From Byssochlamys sp. IMV 00236 (taxonomy: Eukaryota > Ascomycota > Eurotiomycetes > Eurotiales > Thermoascaceae): DNA of 32,013 nt. The notes below the pieces were generated by a model. The model had not been told where the DNA came from and made no database searches. It saw only the letters and a list, made by a program, of their open reading frames with translations. The translations under genes were made by a program, and so were the position numbers. This document shows positions 9,601-20,591 of this stretch, piece after piece. The stretch spans positions 1 through 32,013 of the forward strand of contig MSJH02000408.1 in assembly GCA_001931875.2 (NCBI GenBank), given 5' to 3'. Every line of letters starts with the position of its first letter. Position 1 is the first letter of the stretch.

Positions 9601-12600
9601 GCAATAGCGAAACCACACAGAGTAAGTATTCCCCTATTTTACAGATGATATTCGAGAATTAACTTCTCATATTATAAATAGATCCAAGACTAGACGTCGA
9701 CGTTACTCCTATTCTGGCCAAACTGCAAGTGAACCCAGCTGTGGCTCAGTTAATGATGCAACATCCTGTAATCAAATCAATCATCTATGCTGGTATTTCC
9801 GAAGCATTTACTGAAGTAGTACCATCCATTATTATGACATCTGCCAACATCGCTGCCCTTACGACTAAAGAAATGATACTGAAGGATTTTGCTACCGAGC
9901 CTGATGAATCATGCGTGCAAAGAGCAGCTCATGCAATGGTCCAACCTCTTGCAAGTAACCTAGCAGTTGTTACATGCAAAGAGCCTTTATGCAATGGTAT
10001 TATCAGCATTTTACGCTTCAATTTGACTAAGCAAGGATTGCCCGAACAGCTTGCCGATGAAATTGCAAACACAATTGCCAACGAAAATATCGAACTGATG
10101 TGCATCTATATCGAGCAGCTCACACAGGCCAAGGCTCTTGAAAACGTGGATCGTCAACTGACACCCGCTTACGCCAATCGAGCCACTTTCAAGAAGCAAG
10201 TGAATCGATCTCAATTCTTTGACGTGCTCAGTCTAACTGTTGCTCCTCACTCTGTACAAATGCCTGACCTCCTTCGACCCACACATGGTATAACGCCCGA
10301 ACATCTGCGTCTGTATGAGAACTTTGGACAAGGATCGTACATGGCTGTTCAACAGCAACAACAGCGTCCTTTGCAGCCTCAACCTCCCCAACCTATATCA
10401 CCACTTCATTTTCACCCTGAAGTACAGCAGCAACCGCCGTTACCACAAACACCACAGCAGTTCATTGCTCCGGATTCTCCTATGGCTGCTAATGGTGCTC
10501 GATTACTGACTGCCAAGTTAGAACAAATGCTTCTCGAACTTGATAGACTGATCCGGCAATGTGGTATTTCCGATATCGCTCAATTACCTCCTAATCATGA
10601 CATTTGTCTATTGATCCGTCAAATTCCTCTCCTTGCCTCACAAAGCACGACGCCCCGACGAACAATGATTACATTTGTTGAAAAGGTTGTTTTTATGTTC
10701 TACCAAAGTAGCACCTCGTTTGCCTTGGAGATATACACTATGTTCTTGCAATCTCTGTTTGAAGTATCTGGTGAAGTAACTAAAGAAACCCTTTCTTGGC
10801 TGATCTATGCTGATGACGAACGCAAATACAACCCACCTGCCATTGCCATGCTGATCCGATACGAATTGCTTCCATTAGAAGAATACGATGTGCAATTAGC
10901 CAAACTGATCAATGCCAAGGCTGACAGTGTCATCGAATTTGCTGCAGGACTCATGCGTCTCTGTCTTTTGTCGCCCAATCCAACCTCGTGTCTTGAAGAC
11001 CACATCCTGACTGTCTCTTCTTTAGTGAACTTGGTCAAGAACGATGAAGCACCTGCTAGTGTGATCTCTCTGATAGACGACCTTCGAAAGGCTATGGAAG
11101 CTCCTTACAGTGATATCAAGCATGATAGACTAGATTGTTTAGAGTTACGCATGTTATTCGCTGAGTGGGCTAGGTTATGTCAGCATCCTATGGCTGTCAA
11201 GGACATTCGTAATACAATTATTGAAACTATCATGAGACGTATCAATGACGAAGAAGAAGATGTGTGCTTCATCTTTAGACTTTATACTGAAGCTTGCGTC
11301 AACCAATATCTCACTTCCAAGATTACTACAACCATACATCATCGTCGTATGATTCATTTGATTGACTCGTACACCAAGCTAGTATCTGCAATGATAGCCG
11401 AAAGCGTATCTTTTGATAAATTAAAGCTCCTCAACCACGCTCTCTCTGTTATCATCTTGATCCTTTCGCACCACCACCAGAGCAAGGGTATTCATTTCAA
11501 CCAGAAGCCATTCCTCCGACTGTTTTTTTCGCTCTTCCATGAAGTAAACAAGATTAACATTAAAGAAATTGACCGTAGCGTAGTGATTGTATTTAGGTAA
11601 GTGGGAAAAAGAAGCTAAAAGAAAAAGTCAGACTAATCTTTTCATCGTTTGTAGTGATGCGCTTTACACGTTACAGCCTTCCAATTTCCCTGGTTTTGCC
11701 TTCTCATGGCTCCAACTAATCGCATCACGTACATTCTTGCCTCAGCTTCTTGTTGGCAATGATAAGGTTGGTTGGAAACTTTGTCAAAAGTTGGTCGAGG
11801 CACTCCTCAAATTCCTGGGCCCATTGTTGGACTGCAAAGAACTTTCGCGTGGAACCCGAATATTTTACCGCGGCACTCTTCGTGCACTAGTGATCTTATT
11901 GCATGATTTTCCTGAATTTGTGTGCCACAACTATCTTCTGTTTGCCCAGACGATTCCTTACTCATGTGTCCAACTTCGTAACCTGATCTTAAGCGCCTTC
12001 CCTCGAACGATGCATCTTCCTGATCCATTTACACCTGACCTCAAGCTCAGTCTTCTTCACGAGTGTACCGAAGATCCTACGTATGATGGCAGCTACAGTC
12101 ATCGTCTGCTGAGCAGTGACTTTAGAGCCAAGATTGACGAGTTCATTCAAGACAAGGGTCAATATTCTGGATTTTACAAGGTGTTGGAAAATGAAATTGA
12201 ACTCGAAGACAAGTTGTGCCGTTCTGATGTGCTAAGCATGTTTGTTATTTACATTGGTGCCAAAGTTGCAAGTCTTAAATTGAAGACTGAAGAAAATCCT
12301 GCTATCTTTGCTTATGAGCATTTATTGTCCAAGTTAGGGTCAGCTGGTCGATACACTGTCTTGAATGCAATCTCGGATAATTTGCGTTACCCAAATAGTC
12401 ATACACTCTTCTTTAGCTCATCGTTGCTTTATTTATTTACGAAACAACCTGAAGCTGTGAAGGAACAGATCACAAGGTAAATAGTGTAAGGAGTTATCTT
12501 TTTTACTTGATACTTATATATATTTTTAATAGGGTATTGTTGGAAAGATTGATTGTGAATAGACCACACCCATGGGGGTTACTGGCTACATTTATTGAAT

Positions 12601-12777
12601 TGATCAAGAACCCTAATTTCTGGAAACATGACTTTATTCGTTGCTCACCCGATATTGAAAGACTATTTGATAACGTTTCAAGGTAAAAAAAAAAGAGAAG
12701 CTTGTTTATACTCTATTTTTTCTTTATTGACTTGTTTTAATAGATCAATCAAACAAACTGTGGTTGCTACTAATTAA
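6601..12777 (+). CDS. NOT1: CCR4-NOT complex scaffold subunit NOT1 (CNOT1)
   Basis: Eleven exons (6601-6840, 6907-7020, 7073-7411, 7464-7661, 7708-7973, 8029-8323, 8376-9621, 9682-11596, 11655-12476, 12533-12682, 12744-12777) keep one frame for 1872 residues, versus about 2100 in yeast and 2376 in human. Visible in order: an N-terminal HEAT-type region (1-600); the MIF4G domain that binds CAF1/Pop2 (about 640-840, '[20 protein letters not shown]'); the DUF3819 CNOT9-binding bundle (about 915-1060, '[20 protein letters not shown]'); a Gln/Pro-rich linker (about 1105-1160); and the C-terminal NOT1 superfamily homology domain ('[20 protein letters not shown]', '[17 protein letters not shown]', '[19 protein letters not shown]') that docks NOT2/NOT3. 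It acts in cytoplasmic deadenylation and mRNA decay. In exon 6 the acceptor at 8028 rather than 8020 avoids an in-frame stop. Confidence 0.96.
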
Positions 12778-12960
12778 AATTACATCAATAATAAATACAT
12801 AATAATAGTATAATAATAAATAACCACATTAATACAAGTATAATTGGAGTGATGGCTCATTTTTTATGCAAACTTTTACTTAAACTTTATGCTCAAGGAT
12901 TGTCCCGGTTACCCCTTTTATGGTAGTTTTTTATTCCATAAGCATTTAAAAGAATGTTTA

Positions 12961-12963
<3 letters not shown>

Positions 12964-12991
<28 letters not shown>
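12964..12991. repeat. (TA)n microsatellite between convergent genes
   Basis: A perfect TA dinucleotide tract of about 28 bp lies in the 221-bp gap between the NOT1 stop and the perilipin-like stop, seven bases from the latter. The rest of the gap is AT-rich with several AATAA-type motifs, suitable for 3' ends of both genes. Confidence 0.85.
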
Positions 12992-12995
<4 letters not shown>

Positions 12996-12998
12996 TAT

Positions 12999-14148
12999 TT
13001 AAGCAACGGGGGCCATCTTTGACTGCTGTTGATCTTGTCGCTTGGAATAAAATAAGGAAGAGGATTTTTCAAATAAGGGCAAGATGATGTCGTTTCGGGA
13101 TAGTGTCCAAATACTTCTTACACGTTCCATGTGACTTAAATTTTGTTTATTCAACTCTTGACGAACCTTGTCTAATTCTGTTTGTGTGAAATTGTACAGA
13201 GTCTGTACCTGCTCAGAGCCTATATCTATCTTTTCCTTCAGGAATGGTCTCTTTTCGATCATGGATTTAGCTTGTTCAATGATCCATGTCTTGATGACTG
13301 CTCTTATCCTCCTTTCTTCTTCTTTGCTAGCTTCGACTTTATTCATCACTTTCTGAGTAATACGACTAGATAAGATATTGATAACCTTGACCAGACGCTG
13401 AACGCCATGTTCTTGAATTGTCACTTTTTCTTCTTGCTCAGCAGGAAGGTAGTAATCCAAGAGTCGTTCAAACTGGTTTGTGATGCGATCCATGGATGCT
13501 CTGTCGCCTTTTTCCTTCCAGAGAGAGACGGCTTGGTCAAGACGGCCCTTGATGGGTTGAATAATTTCTTGCGTGGGCGAATTGATCACGGGGAATTGAC
13601 GCTCAAGTAGATCGAGTGATCGGTTACCCAAGTCGTTGGCATGAGAAAAGATGGTGCCCAAAGGCTTATTATCAATAGACTGCGCCGAAACGAGGATGGT
13701 CTGTATTTTTGTTTCAGCATAATCAAGTGCTTTTTGACCAATGGTATGTTGTCGCACAATGTTGTGGGCTCCCAGATAACTGTCTTGAATGATAGGAATG
13801 GAGGCAACACGAGTGAAGAAATTCTTTTTTTGCTCTTCTTCATCATCAACGAGGATCATTTCTTCTTGGACTACCACAGAGACTTGCTCGTCTCTGACAT
13901 CACGAGACACCTCTACTACGTCTTCAAGTTGTTCACTTTGTTCTGTAGTCACTTCTTGTACGGTAGCAACAGCAGCAGTCGCCTTTGATCCATCATGCTT
14001 ATCTTCTTCTCCTGTGCTAAATCCTGAATCACCACCGATACTACCACCATCATCGACATCTATGATATGCATTAGATATATAACAATGATTTAATGGATC
14101 AATAGTACCGTAATATTCATCTTTTTCTTCCTTGACTACAGTTGCCAT
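12999..14148 (-). CDS. perilipin-like lipid-droplet protein (MPL1/CAP20 type)
   Basis: Two exons (14109-14148 and 12999-14059, intron 49 nt) give 366 residues. The short first exon MATVVKEEKDEYY joins the long one at DVDDGG. An acidic, Ser/Thr/Val-rich disordered N-terminus (about 1-95) precedes the perilipin core: 'FFTRVASIPIIQDSYLGAHN', 'TIGQKALDYAETKI', then 'HANDLGNRSLDLLERQFPVI', the signature recalling PAT/CAP20 proteins (LGD.SL..VD..FP.V). Long amphipathic helices follow, with coiled-coil character in 'VEASKEEERRIRAVIKTWI'. Fungal relatives coat lipid droplets and, in some pathogens, support appressorium turgor; the droplet role here is inferred from family. There is no membrane segment. 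The gene is divergent from HEL2 and shares a 672-bp promoter region with it. Confidence 0.8.
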
Positions 14149-14820
14149 GACAATGTATTATAAATAAAAAAAAGTAAAAAAGAGAAGGAGAGAGGGAAAC
14201 GGACAAAATATGTTTAAATACATTTTTTGTTTTTTATTTTTTTATTTTCATATGTTATTGAAGTGTGATTTTGATAAAACACTTTTTTTGCTTCATATGA
14301 TCACCTTCCCTACCTTTCTCTTTCTTTTTCTCCTCTTCCCTTTTCCCTTTTTTATTTGTTCCTCGGTAAAAGGTCTCTTTTAAAATAATTTCGGGTTTCT
14401 ATTATTATTATTATCATTATTATTATTATTCAGTAACATAAGTTGTCATGTGATGCACCCCTTTAGTTCTCTTGTTTATTATTTCTGTGAGAGAAGGAGA
14501 GAGAAAGGGGTGCAATATAGAGTGTATTTGTATGTACCAAAAGATTATTTGTGCATAGTGTACATTGATTGACTATTTTGTTTGACACCAAAACTGTGCT
14601 TACCTTTTTTACACGCACACACAAGTTTACCCGGGCTATGATCCTTTTGCTGTAAAACAATAGCACGCACTTTTTTCTGTTCCAAAGGTGTCACGGCTTT
14701 TTTTTTTTCTGCGGCAACGGGAAGACACTATGATTGGTTAGTCACTCTCTACTGCGGCTGACAAGATTGTATTTAAAAGACATACACACTTTTCTCTTTT
14801 CCTGCCTTATCAACGTAACC
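14149..14820. promoter_or_regulatory. divergent promoter region, perilipin-like / HEL2
   Basis: 672 bp without a gene. It holds T/CT-rich tracts (14225-14360), a (TTA)n microsatellite (about 14400-14431), and, near the HEL2 end, CTGCGGC at 14709-14715 and 14752-14758 flanking an inverted CCAAT (ATTGG, 14733-14737). The CTGCGG heptamer recurs in the IFRD promoter. The sequence is seen; regulatory use is inferred. Confidence 0.45.
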
Positions 14821-17007
14821 ATGGAAGCTTCTTCTCAACCACCAAAAGCCGATACTAGTCAAACTGAGGAAAGGCCCCATCAAAGACGAAATCATACTCA
14901 TCGTCGTCGTAAACCACGTACAGATAACACGACAAAGGAAGAAAAAGAAGATCGACCCAAGAAGAGAGAGCCCTTGAAGGGATTCAAGAAGGATAAATTG
15001 AATAAAAATCAAGATAGTGAAGAAGTATGCTTTATCTGTACAGAGCCAATTGATTACTATGCAGTTGCACCCTGTGATCATCGTACTTGCCACATGTGCA
15101 CTCTTCGTCTAAGAGTGCTCTACCACACCAAAAACTGTGCTTACTGCAAGGTAAAGAGAATATAAAAGTCTCACAGAATGTTTACCTATTGCCTCTTTTT
15201 TCTTAGGCAGAAGCAAAACGAGTGGTATTTACAAACGAGAGTGAAAAACCATATGAGGAGTATAAGCGAGAGGATACGCCATTTTATGACAGAAAGTACG
15301 GAATCAGATTTGAAACCGAGGAAATGTTTAGAGATACGCAAGTCATTCTTCAATACAACTGTCCAGACGAACAATGTGAAGCAGCATTCAGTCAGTTGCA
15401 TGAGCTCAAAAAGCATGTCAAACAAGTTCATGAGCGAGTACTTTGGTACGTATACAAATAACATGGATCACGTTGTGAGAAAGATAACTTATTGAATTAT
15501 TAGTGACCTCTGTCTACGCAACAAAAAGATCTTCTCGCATGAACATACCATGTACACAAATTCTCAGCTCCAAAAACATCATCGAGAAGGGGACGCTTCA
15601 TTCAACCAGGAAGATGAGTCTGGGTTTACAGGACATCCAGAATGTGTCTTTTGCAGAACGCGATTTTATGGATCGGATGAATTATTTGAGCATTGTCGTG
15701 ATAAGCATGAACAGTGTCATCTTTGTGTCAGAAATGGGGTGCAGCATCAGTACTATGCTAATTATGAAAGTTTGGTAAGTTTGGTAAACTTTTATCTAGG
15801 CGTCGCTTTATTGATAGACAAATAGGAAAAACACTTTCAAAGTGATCATTACCTTTGTATGTACAAGGAATGTTTGAACAACAAATTTGTTGTCTTTGAT
15901 ACAGATATTGACTTGAAAGCACATGAAGTAAGTTTAGATGCTAAAAAGAAAAGGGAACAGACATTGATTTGAAAAAGATAGCAGAGCATGGATCCACTTT
16001 GTCCCGTCAACAGAGAGCTAGGCAGGCTCGTGTGGATGTTAATTTGAATTATGCTAGTAGTAACAGTAGTAGTACCAGTGGTCATAATCAACAACAAACA
16101 AGCAGTAAGATCAGATTAATGGAAGATGATTTCCCGAGCATCAACGGTAGCACCACATCTGTGCCACTAGTCACCCATAGAATGCAGTCTCTTCAGCTCA
16201 GTGGCCGAGAAGAATGGCCAAGTCTTGGTGAAGGTAGATCCTCACCTTCATCTTCGGCTACGACTCCCGAACCGAACAAGCCGACGATTATATCACGCCA
16301 AGCAGCCGCCTTAGACCGAGTAGCTGATACTTTTAGAAACTTAGATAAAATGCTACAATTTAGAAAGTATATCAATCAATATACAAAAGAAATGACATTG
16401 ACAAGCGAGGCCTTTGTTGATTCTGTTTATGAGCTTTGTAATAAGGATATGAAGTTGACTAGTAAAGTACTCGAATATACAAAAGACATGATCGATCACG
16501 ACCTACAAAAAGCAGATTTGGAGCGTGCCTGGAACCATAAAAAGAACCCGGTATGGTTAATTAATTTATATGAAATGTTTGCTTACGTCTCTGTTGCTAT
16601 AGAGTACAGCACCTCAAGTACTCACAGTGAACCCGAGGAAGCCCAAGGTATCCAATAAAGGTGTATGGGGTAAAGTAGCCTTAGCAGCAAGAGACGCCGG
16701 CGCATTTCCACCCTTGCCGACCACTCGATTGACTCAGCCTTCGCCATGGAGTTCATCAGCAGCAAGTTCGCGTACAGGATCAGAACAAAATCTACAGGAT
16801 CTCTTTCCAGCACTACCCACATCTTCAACACATTCATCTAGAAGAGCCGATATCAACGCCATGCTTCGAAAAAAGAATGATAACCGTTGGAGCAACGAAC
16901 CTTATTCTTCTGCGCTAAGCACAGACACAGACTCACAAGATGAAAGTGATAGTAAACAAAAGAAGAAAAAGAAAGGAAAGCAGGTTTTATTCCGTGTTGG
17001 TTTATAA
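14821..17007 (+). CDS. HEL2: RING E3 ubiquitin ligase HEL2/ZNF598 (ribosome-collision sensor)
   Basis: Six exons (14821-15150, 15207-15445, 15504-15774, 15826-15927, 15978-16550, 16603-17007) give 639 residues. After a basic N-terminus (about 1-65) the RING finger starts at Cys70: C-x2-C 'CFICTEPIDYYAVAPCDHRT', then C-x2-C and a closing 'NCAYC'. C2H2-type fingers follow: 'YNCPDEQCEAAF' with HELKKHVKQVH, 'CVFCRTRFYGSDELFEHC', 'CHLCVRNG', and a Cys/His set with LKAHE. The C-terminal 'KGKQVLFRVGL' also fits the family tail. Known role: ubiquitination of 40S proteins (uS10, uS3/eS10) on collided ribosomes, triggering quality control. The start has a good context (AACCATGG). Exon 4-5 uses an AAAAAG acceptor that restores 'AHEIAEHGSTLSRQQ'. 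Its stop lies 50 bp from the TAF14 stop on the other strand. Confidence 0.93.
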
Positions 17008-17057
17008 TAGAACGAAAAAAAAAAAAAAAGACTATTTACATAAATAAAAGATTGAAT

Positions 17058-18128
17058 TTAATCATCCAGGAATACAGTATTAGCTTGGACTAGTGAAAAT
17101 GGTGATAAAGCCGCTGAAGACTTTGATTTTTTCTCTGTAATATCCCATAACTGCGTTATCAGGTCTGGTCCCAAAGAATAAAGATCAACCACAAACTTTT
17201 CTATAAGTTTTTTTGGTCAAACACGTTTTTTTTTCCTCATAACATCGAAACTTACCATCATTTTCTTCCAATATGTGATTCTTTAGGATTGACGCTACTT
17301 CCTCTGTCTGTTCACTTGTGAGGGTCATCAGTCGTTTAGCTAGCTTGCTCATGTCTATATGCTCGGGCACACCCCACGCCCTTCTGGTATGTTCATCTAG
17401 CTGCGCAGAATGAATCGGATCAATCGAATCCACGTCTTTTTCTTCAAGCACATCATCGATAATAGTAGAGACAGATGTGTCCTGCACACTTTTATAATCC
17501 GAGGTATCATCATATAGGGTCTTGGCCTTTGCCAGTGACGGACTCGTTCGTCGTTTCTTTGCTGTCCCTGTCGTCGGTTCAGAATCTGATGGCGCAAACT
17601 CGAGTGCGAGTACCCCGAGGAGTGGCATAGGAGGATTATAAAAGGTGATTCGATGCAGAATAGCGTATGAAGGTTCGCGAAAGTGTAGATCAAAAAAGAT
17701 ATTCTCCGGTTCTGCCCAATCGTTCTTGAAGTATAATATCACTCGCATATCAAACTCACCCCAACCCTTCTCTTGTAATAAATAAGGTTCTCTAGAAAAT
17801 GCTAATAATAGAGTTTACCACTACTGTCACTTTGACATGTTAGTTTCTTACATCGAATTGGGTTATCAAAGGTAGGATGAAGGACATATTCTACATGATC
17901 TAACAGATGGGATAATTTGCCTCTTCTCTCTCTCTGATGGTCCACTGCTACTAATTTGATTTTCCAACTTCTCCAAGGGTGACTGTCAGGCGCTCTAGCA
18001 CTGCCCTTGATTATGTTGTTTTGACATATAATCTTTATTTCTTGCGAGATTTCATTCTACATTAGTATGTTTAGCAAACAGTTTTTCTATAAATGTATGC
18101 GTCTATAAACATTTACTGACATTACCAT
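17058..18128 (-). CDS. TAF14: TAF14-like YEATS plus ET-domain transcription subunit
   Basis: Four coding exons (18126-18128, 17852-18056, 17256-17801, 17058-17200) give 298 residues. The YEATS domain shows 'HPWRSWKIKLVAVD', 'VEYVLHPTFDNPIRSFSREP', 'GWGEFDMRVILYFKNDW' and 'DLHFREPSYAILHRITFYNP'. A Ser/Lys linker follows with an AKKRR basic motif, then the ET domain: 'MSKLAKRLMTLTSEQTEEVA' and 'KFVVDLYSLGPDLITQLWDI', matching yeast Taf14 'FIIDLYSLPEGLLKSLWDY'. Taf14 reads acylated/crotonylated histone lysines and recruits partners through ET in TFIID, TFIIF, SWI/SNF, INO80 and NuA3. The first coding exon is only the ATG triplet, spliced across a 69-nt intron, because an in-frame TAG lies directly upstream of exon 2. 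Confidence 0.88.
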
Positions 18129-18317
18129 GTGTCTTTTCCTTTTTTATATGGAAGCAAATATAAACAAGAATAAATTTCAAGAGAAAAGAACGTAAAACAT
18201 AACTTACACACCTTCTTCTTCTCTCTTCTCTCTTTACTTTTTTTTTTTTACTGTCTCCGTTTTAGGGAAAAAAGGGATAAAAATAAAAGACAGCATCCAA
18301 GTCACACAAAGAGTTTA

Positions 18318-19900
18318 TTACATGATCAATTGGCCAATATGTTCTCCCATGTTCACCTTGGTTTCTACGGACTGTTTGGAATGATCCAAGATATCATCAT
18401 CCCATTCGATCGTGTCTTTTGGGAATACAACAATCACAGTGGATCCACCATATTGGAAGTATCCCATCTCTTCACCCTTTTCCAATGTCTTTTCACCTTG
18501 ATCTAATGAAGCATTCGTAAAGACGACGGAGCCAACCAGGAGAGCACCAATACAAACAATAGCATAAGTGAACCCCAAAGGACTTTCAACAGTGACTACA
18601 CAACGATGATTCTCAGTAAAGACATCGACAGTAGATTCGACGACACAAGGATTAACTATATTGGAAAACATGAGTCTTGTTCAATTTTTTTCTTCTTTTC
18701 TTTCTTTACCTGTGTAATAAGTTCCTTCAATTGATTGAATACTCTTGATGGTACCCTTAGCAGGCATGTGAAATCGATGGTAGTCTTGAGGAGCCAATCG
18801 GAAAATCGCAAGGGATCCACCATCCAATTTGTCAGCCAAATCATTGTCCTGTAAGAGGTTTGGCAAATTGAAGTTACGGCCTTTGATCCTAAAAGAAGGG
18901 ATATAAGAAATACGCGTACATTCTATGATATTCTATATATGTGTACCATAATTCAGTGGCATCACTAACAGAGTTAAACACGTTCAATCTACAATCCGCT
19001 GCTGAAACAACTACTGACTAATATTGATGTTATCATGTGTATCAAGCCCCACTTTTATCTTTACCTCATCCTCAGGACTATCGATTGGACGCTTTTCAGG
19101 ACGAATGGCGCGAGTGAAGAAATCATTGAAGCTCTTGTACTCATCAATACCCAAGACATACTCGCTCATGTCGATATGATAATGCTGAACAAAGCTAGCT
19201 ATCTGTCCAACAGACTCTGGCTTATTAAAGTAGATGCCCTGTCTTATACTTTCCTTTGTAAAGAGTTCATGCATAAGATTGGTACTAACAACTAAGCCTC
19301 CCTTCTGAGTATAACGTCAAATGATTAAAGCTAAAAAGTTACCTTTGCCTCGGTAATAACCACCAAAAAGTAAATGCATACCAATTCGGGTATAAATAGG
19401 CATTTCTTCATAATGATATTCGCCCGTCTAGACCCAAATAAGTAACACACTTTTTTTTGTTTACTTTGATACTTTACTGAGCGAATGATGACAAAATTAC
19501 CGCACTTTTTCTCTACGGCGACTCTAAATCCCTCAGGCACGAGATGAGAATGAATCCAGCCTGTCAACTTACGACGATACCAATGTGTTGGCACCTTTGT
19601 GCTTGTATCATGGATACCACCCTCTAATAAAATGTATATAAGATGCACCGTTTATTATCTCTCTCTCTTTTTTTTTTTTTGTTTACCACCAATAATATGC
19701 TCAGGTGAAGTACTTTGATCGATTATCTTGCTAAATGACTATACGCACACATACACTTGGTTTAAAATTATGCATTCTGCAATTTTTAAGATGGTTCTTA
19801 CGCGCATCAACTTGACTTCATCGTCCTTTTGAATTTGTTCCTCGATATCGTCGTGTTTAGGTTCAAATTGTTTGGTGCTTTCAAAGTCTTCGGAAGTCAT
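18318..19900 (-). CDS. PSD2: phosphatidylserine decarboxylase
   Basis: Eight exons give about 400 residues. Joins of note: donor after 'KCGNFVIIRS' and acceptor before 'TGEYHYEEMPIYTRIG'. Motifs in order: 'THWYRRKLTGWIHSHLVPEG', 'YKSFNDFFTRAIRPEKRPID', 'VVVSAADCRLNVF' (Asp of the autoprocessing triad), 'FRLAPQDYHRFHMPAKG' (His), and 'MGYFQYGGSTVIVVF', where the GST Ser becomes the pyruvoyl group after self-cleavage. It makes phosphatidylethanolamine from phosphatidylserine. There is no mitochondrial presequence or transmembrane helix, unlike Psd1, and no C2 domain as in yeast Psd2, so it resembles the short soluble/endomembrane class; the symbol is by analogy. The start MTSEDFESTK is the first in-frame Met. 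Confidence 0.9.
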
Positions 19901-19990
19901 GATGGATAATAGGAAAAGAAAAAAGAAAAGAAAAGGTTGCCAAGATGGGTGGCTATTAAAGCTTAAAAAACTTTCCTTTTAGGGTGTTTT

Positions 19991-20014
19991 AAAATATCCA
20001 TTTATGGATATTTT
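19991..20014. promoter_or_regulatory. 24-bp palindrome with CArG box (MADS-box site)
   Basis: AAAATATCCAT-TT-ATGGATATTTT is a perfect 11+2+11 inverted repeat. Its centre, CCATTTATGG (19998-20007), fits the CC(A/T)6GG consensus bound by SRF/Mcm1-type MADS-box factors. It lies 91 bp upstream of the PS decarboxylase start. The site is seen; binding is inferred. Confidence 0.6.
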
Positions 20015-20591
20015 CAACGTTGAAGGGGGTATTACAAACAATCTATGATTTCATGATGGTTAAATATTAAAATAAGTCAATGATATTCGGTATGAATAGC
20101 CGTATTTTTTATTGGAGATACCAAGTATAAAGCTCAAAAATCTTAATGACTTTGGATGTTGAGCTGATGAACAAAGTATGAAAGAAAAAAGATCTTGGAT
20201 ACAAATACGTCGTGATAAGCGTAACATAGTCAACCTAGAAATATATTTGGACATCTATACACACAACTGCATAGTTTGGTTATTGTTGCCAAAGTAGCAG
20301 GAATAAGCGAGACACTAGTATTGATGATCCAATGTCCTGTTCCTGTTGAAAGTATAGAACAACTAGGCTGTCGTATTTCTACGTTTACATTAAAGAAGAT
20401 ACCCCCTTTGATGTAATATAATCAATATCTATTTCGTACACAAGCAAAGATATTATTACTAAGTCCACAACCCTTATTCATGACATCTGTAGTCTGTAGT
20501 AGTTGATAACGCACGATATGGTATAACTCATTAGATATAATTTAGTTGACAACACTTATCCTTACATATAAAGACCAATTTCCTTTTTGCC
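20015..20591. other. intergenic stretch with possible decayed coding segment
   Basis: No intact gene. From about 20224 to 20488 one plus-strand frame reads as protein-like sequence ('LVIVAKVAGISETLVLMIQC', 'VESIEQLGCRISTFTLKKIP'), is interrupted by a TAA near 20417, and then continues ('YNQYLFRTQAKILLLSPQPL'). This looks like a decayed coding segment of unknown family. The last 100 bp are AT-rich promoter-like DNA for the next gene. Confidence 0.35.

Noticed and set aside
13641..14094. Long plus-strand open frames opposite the perilipin-like gene
   Set aside because: They are antisense shadows of acidic/Ser-rich codons; no start context, no introns, no recognisable domain, while the minus frame shows the perilipin signature.
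14400..14431. (TTA)n tract as a functional element
   Set aside because: Simple microsatellite; similar runs occur at 267-292 and nothing ties it to a function.
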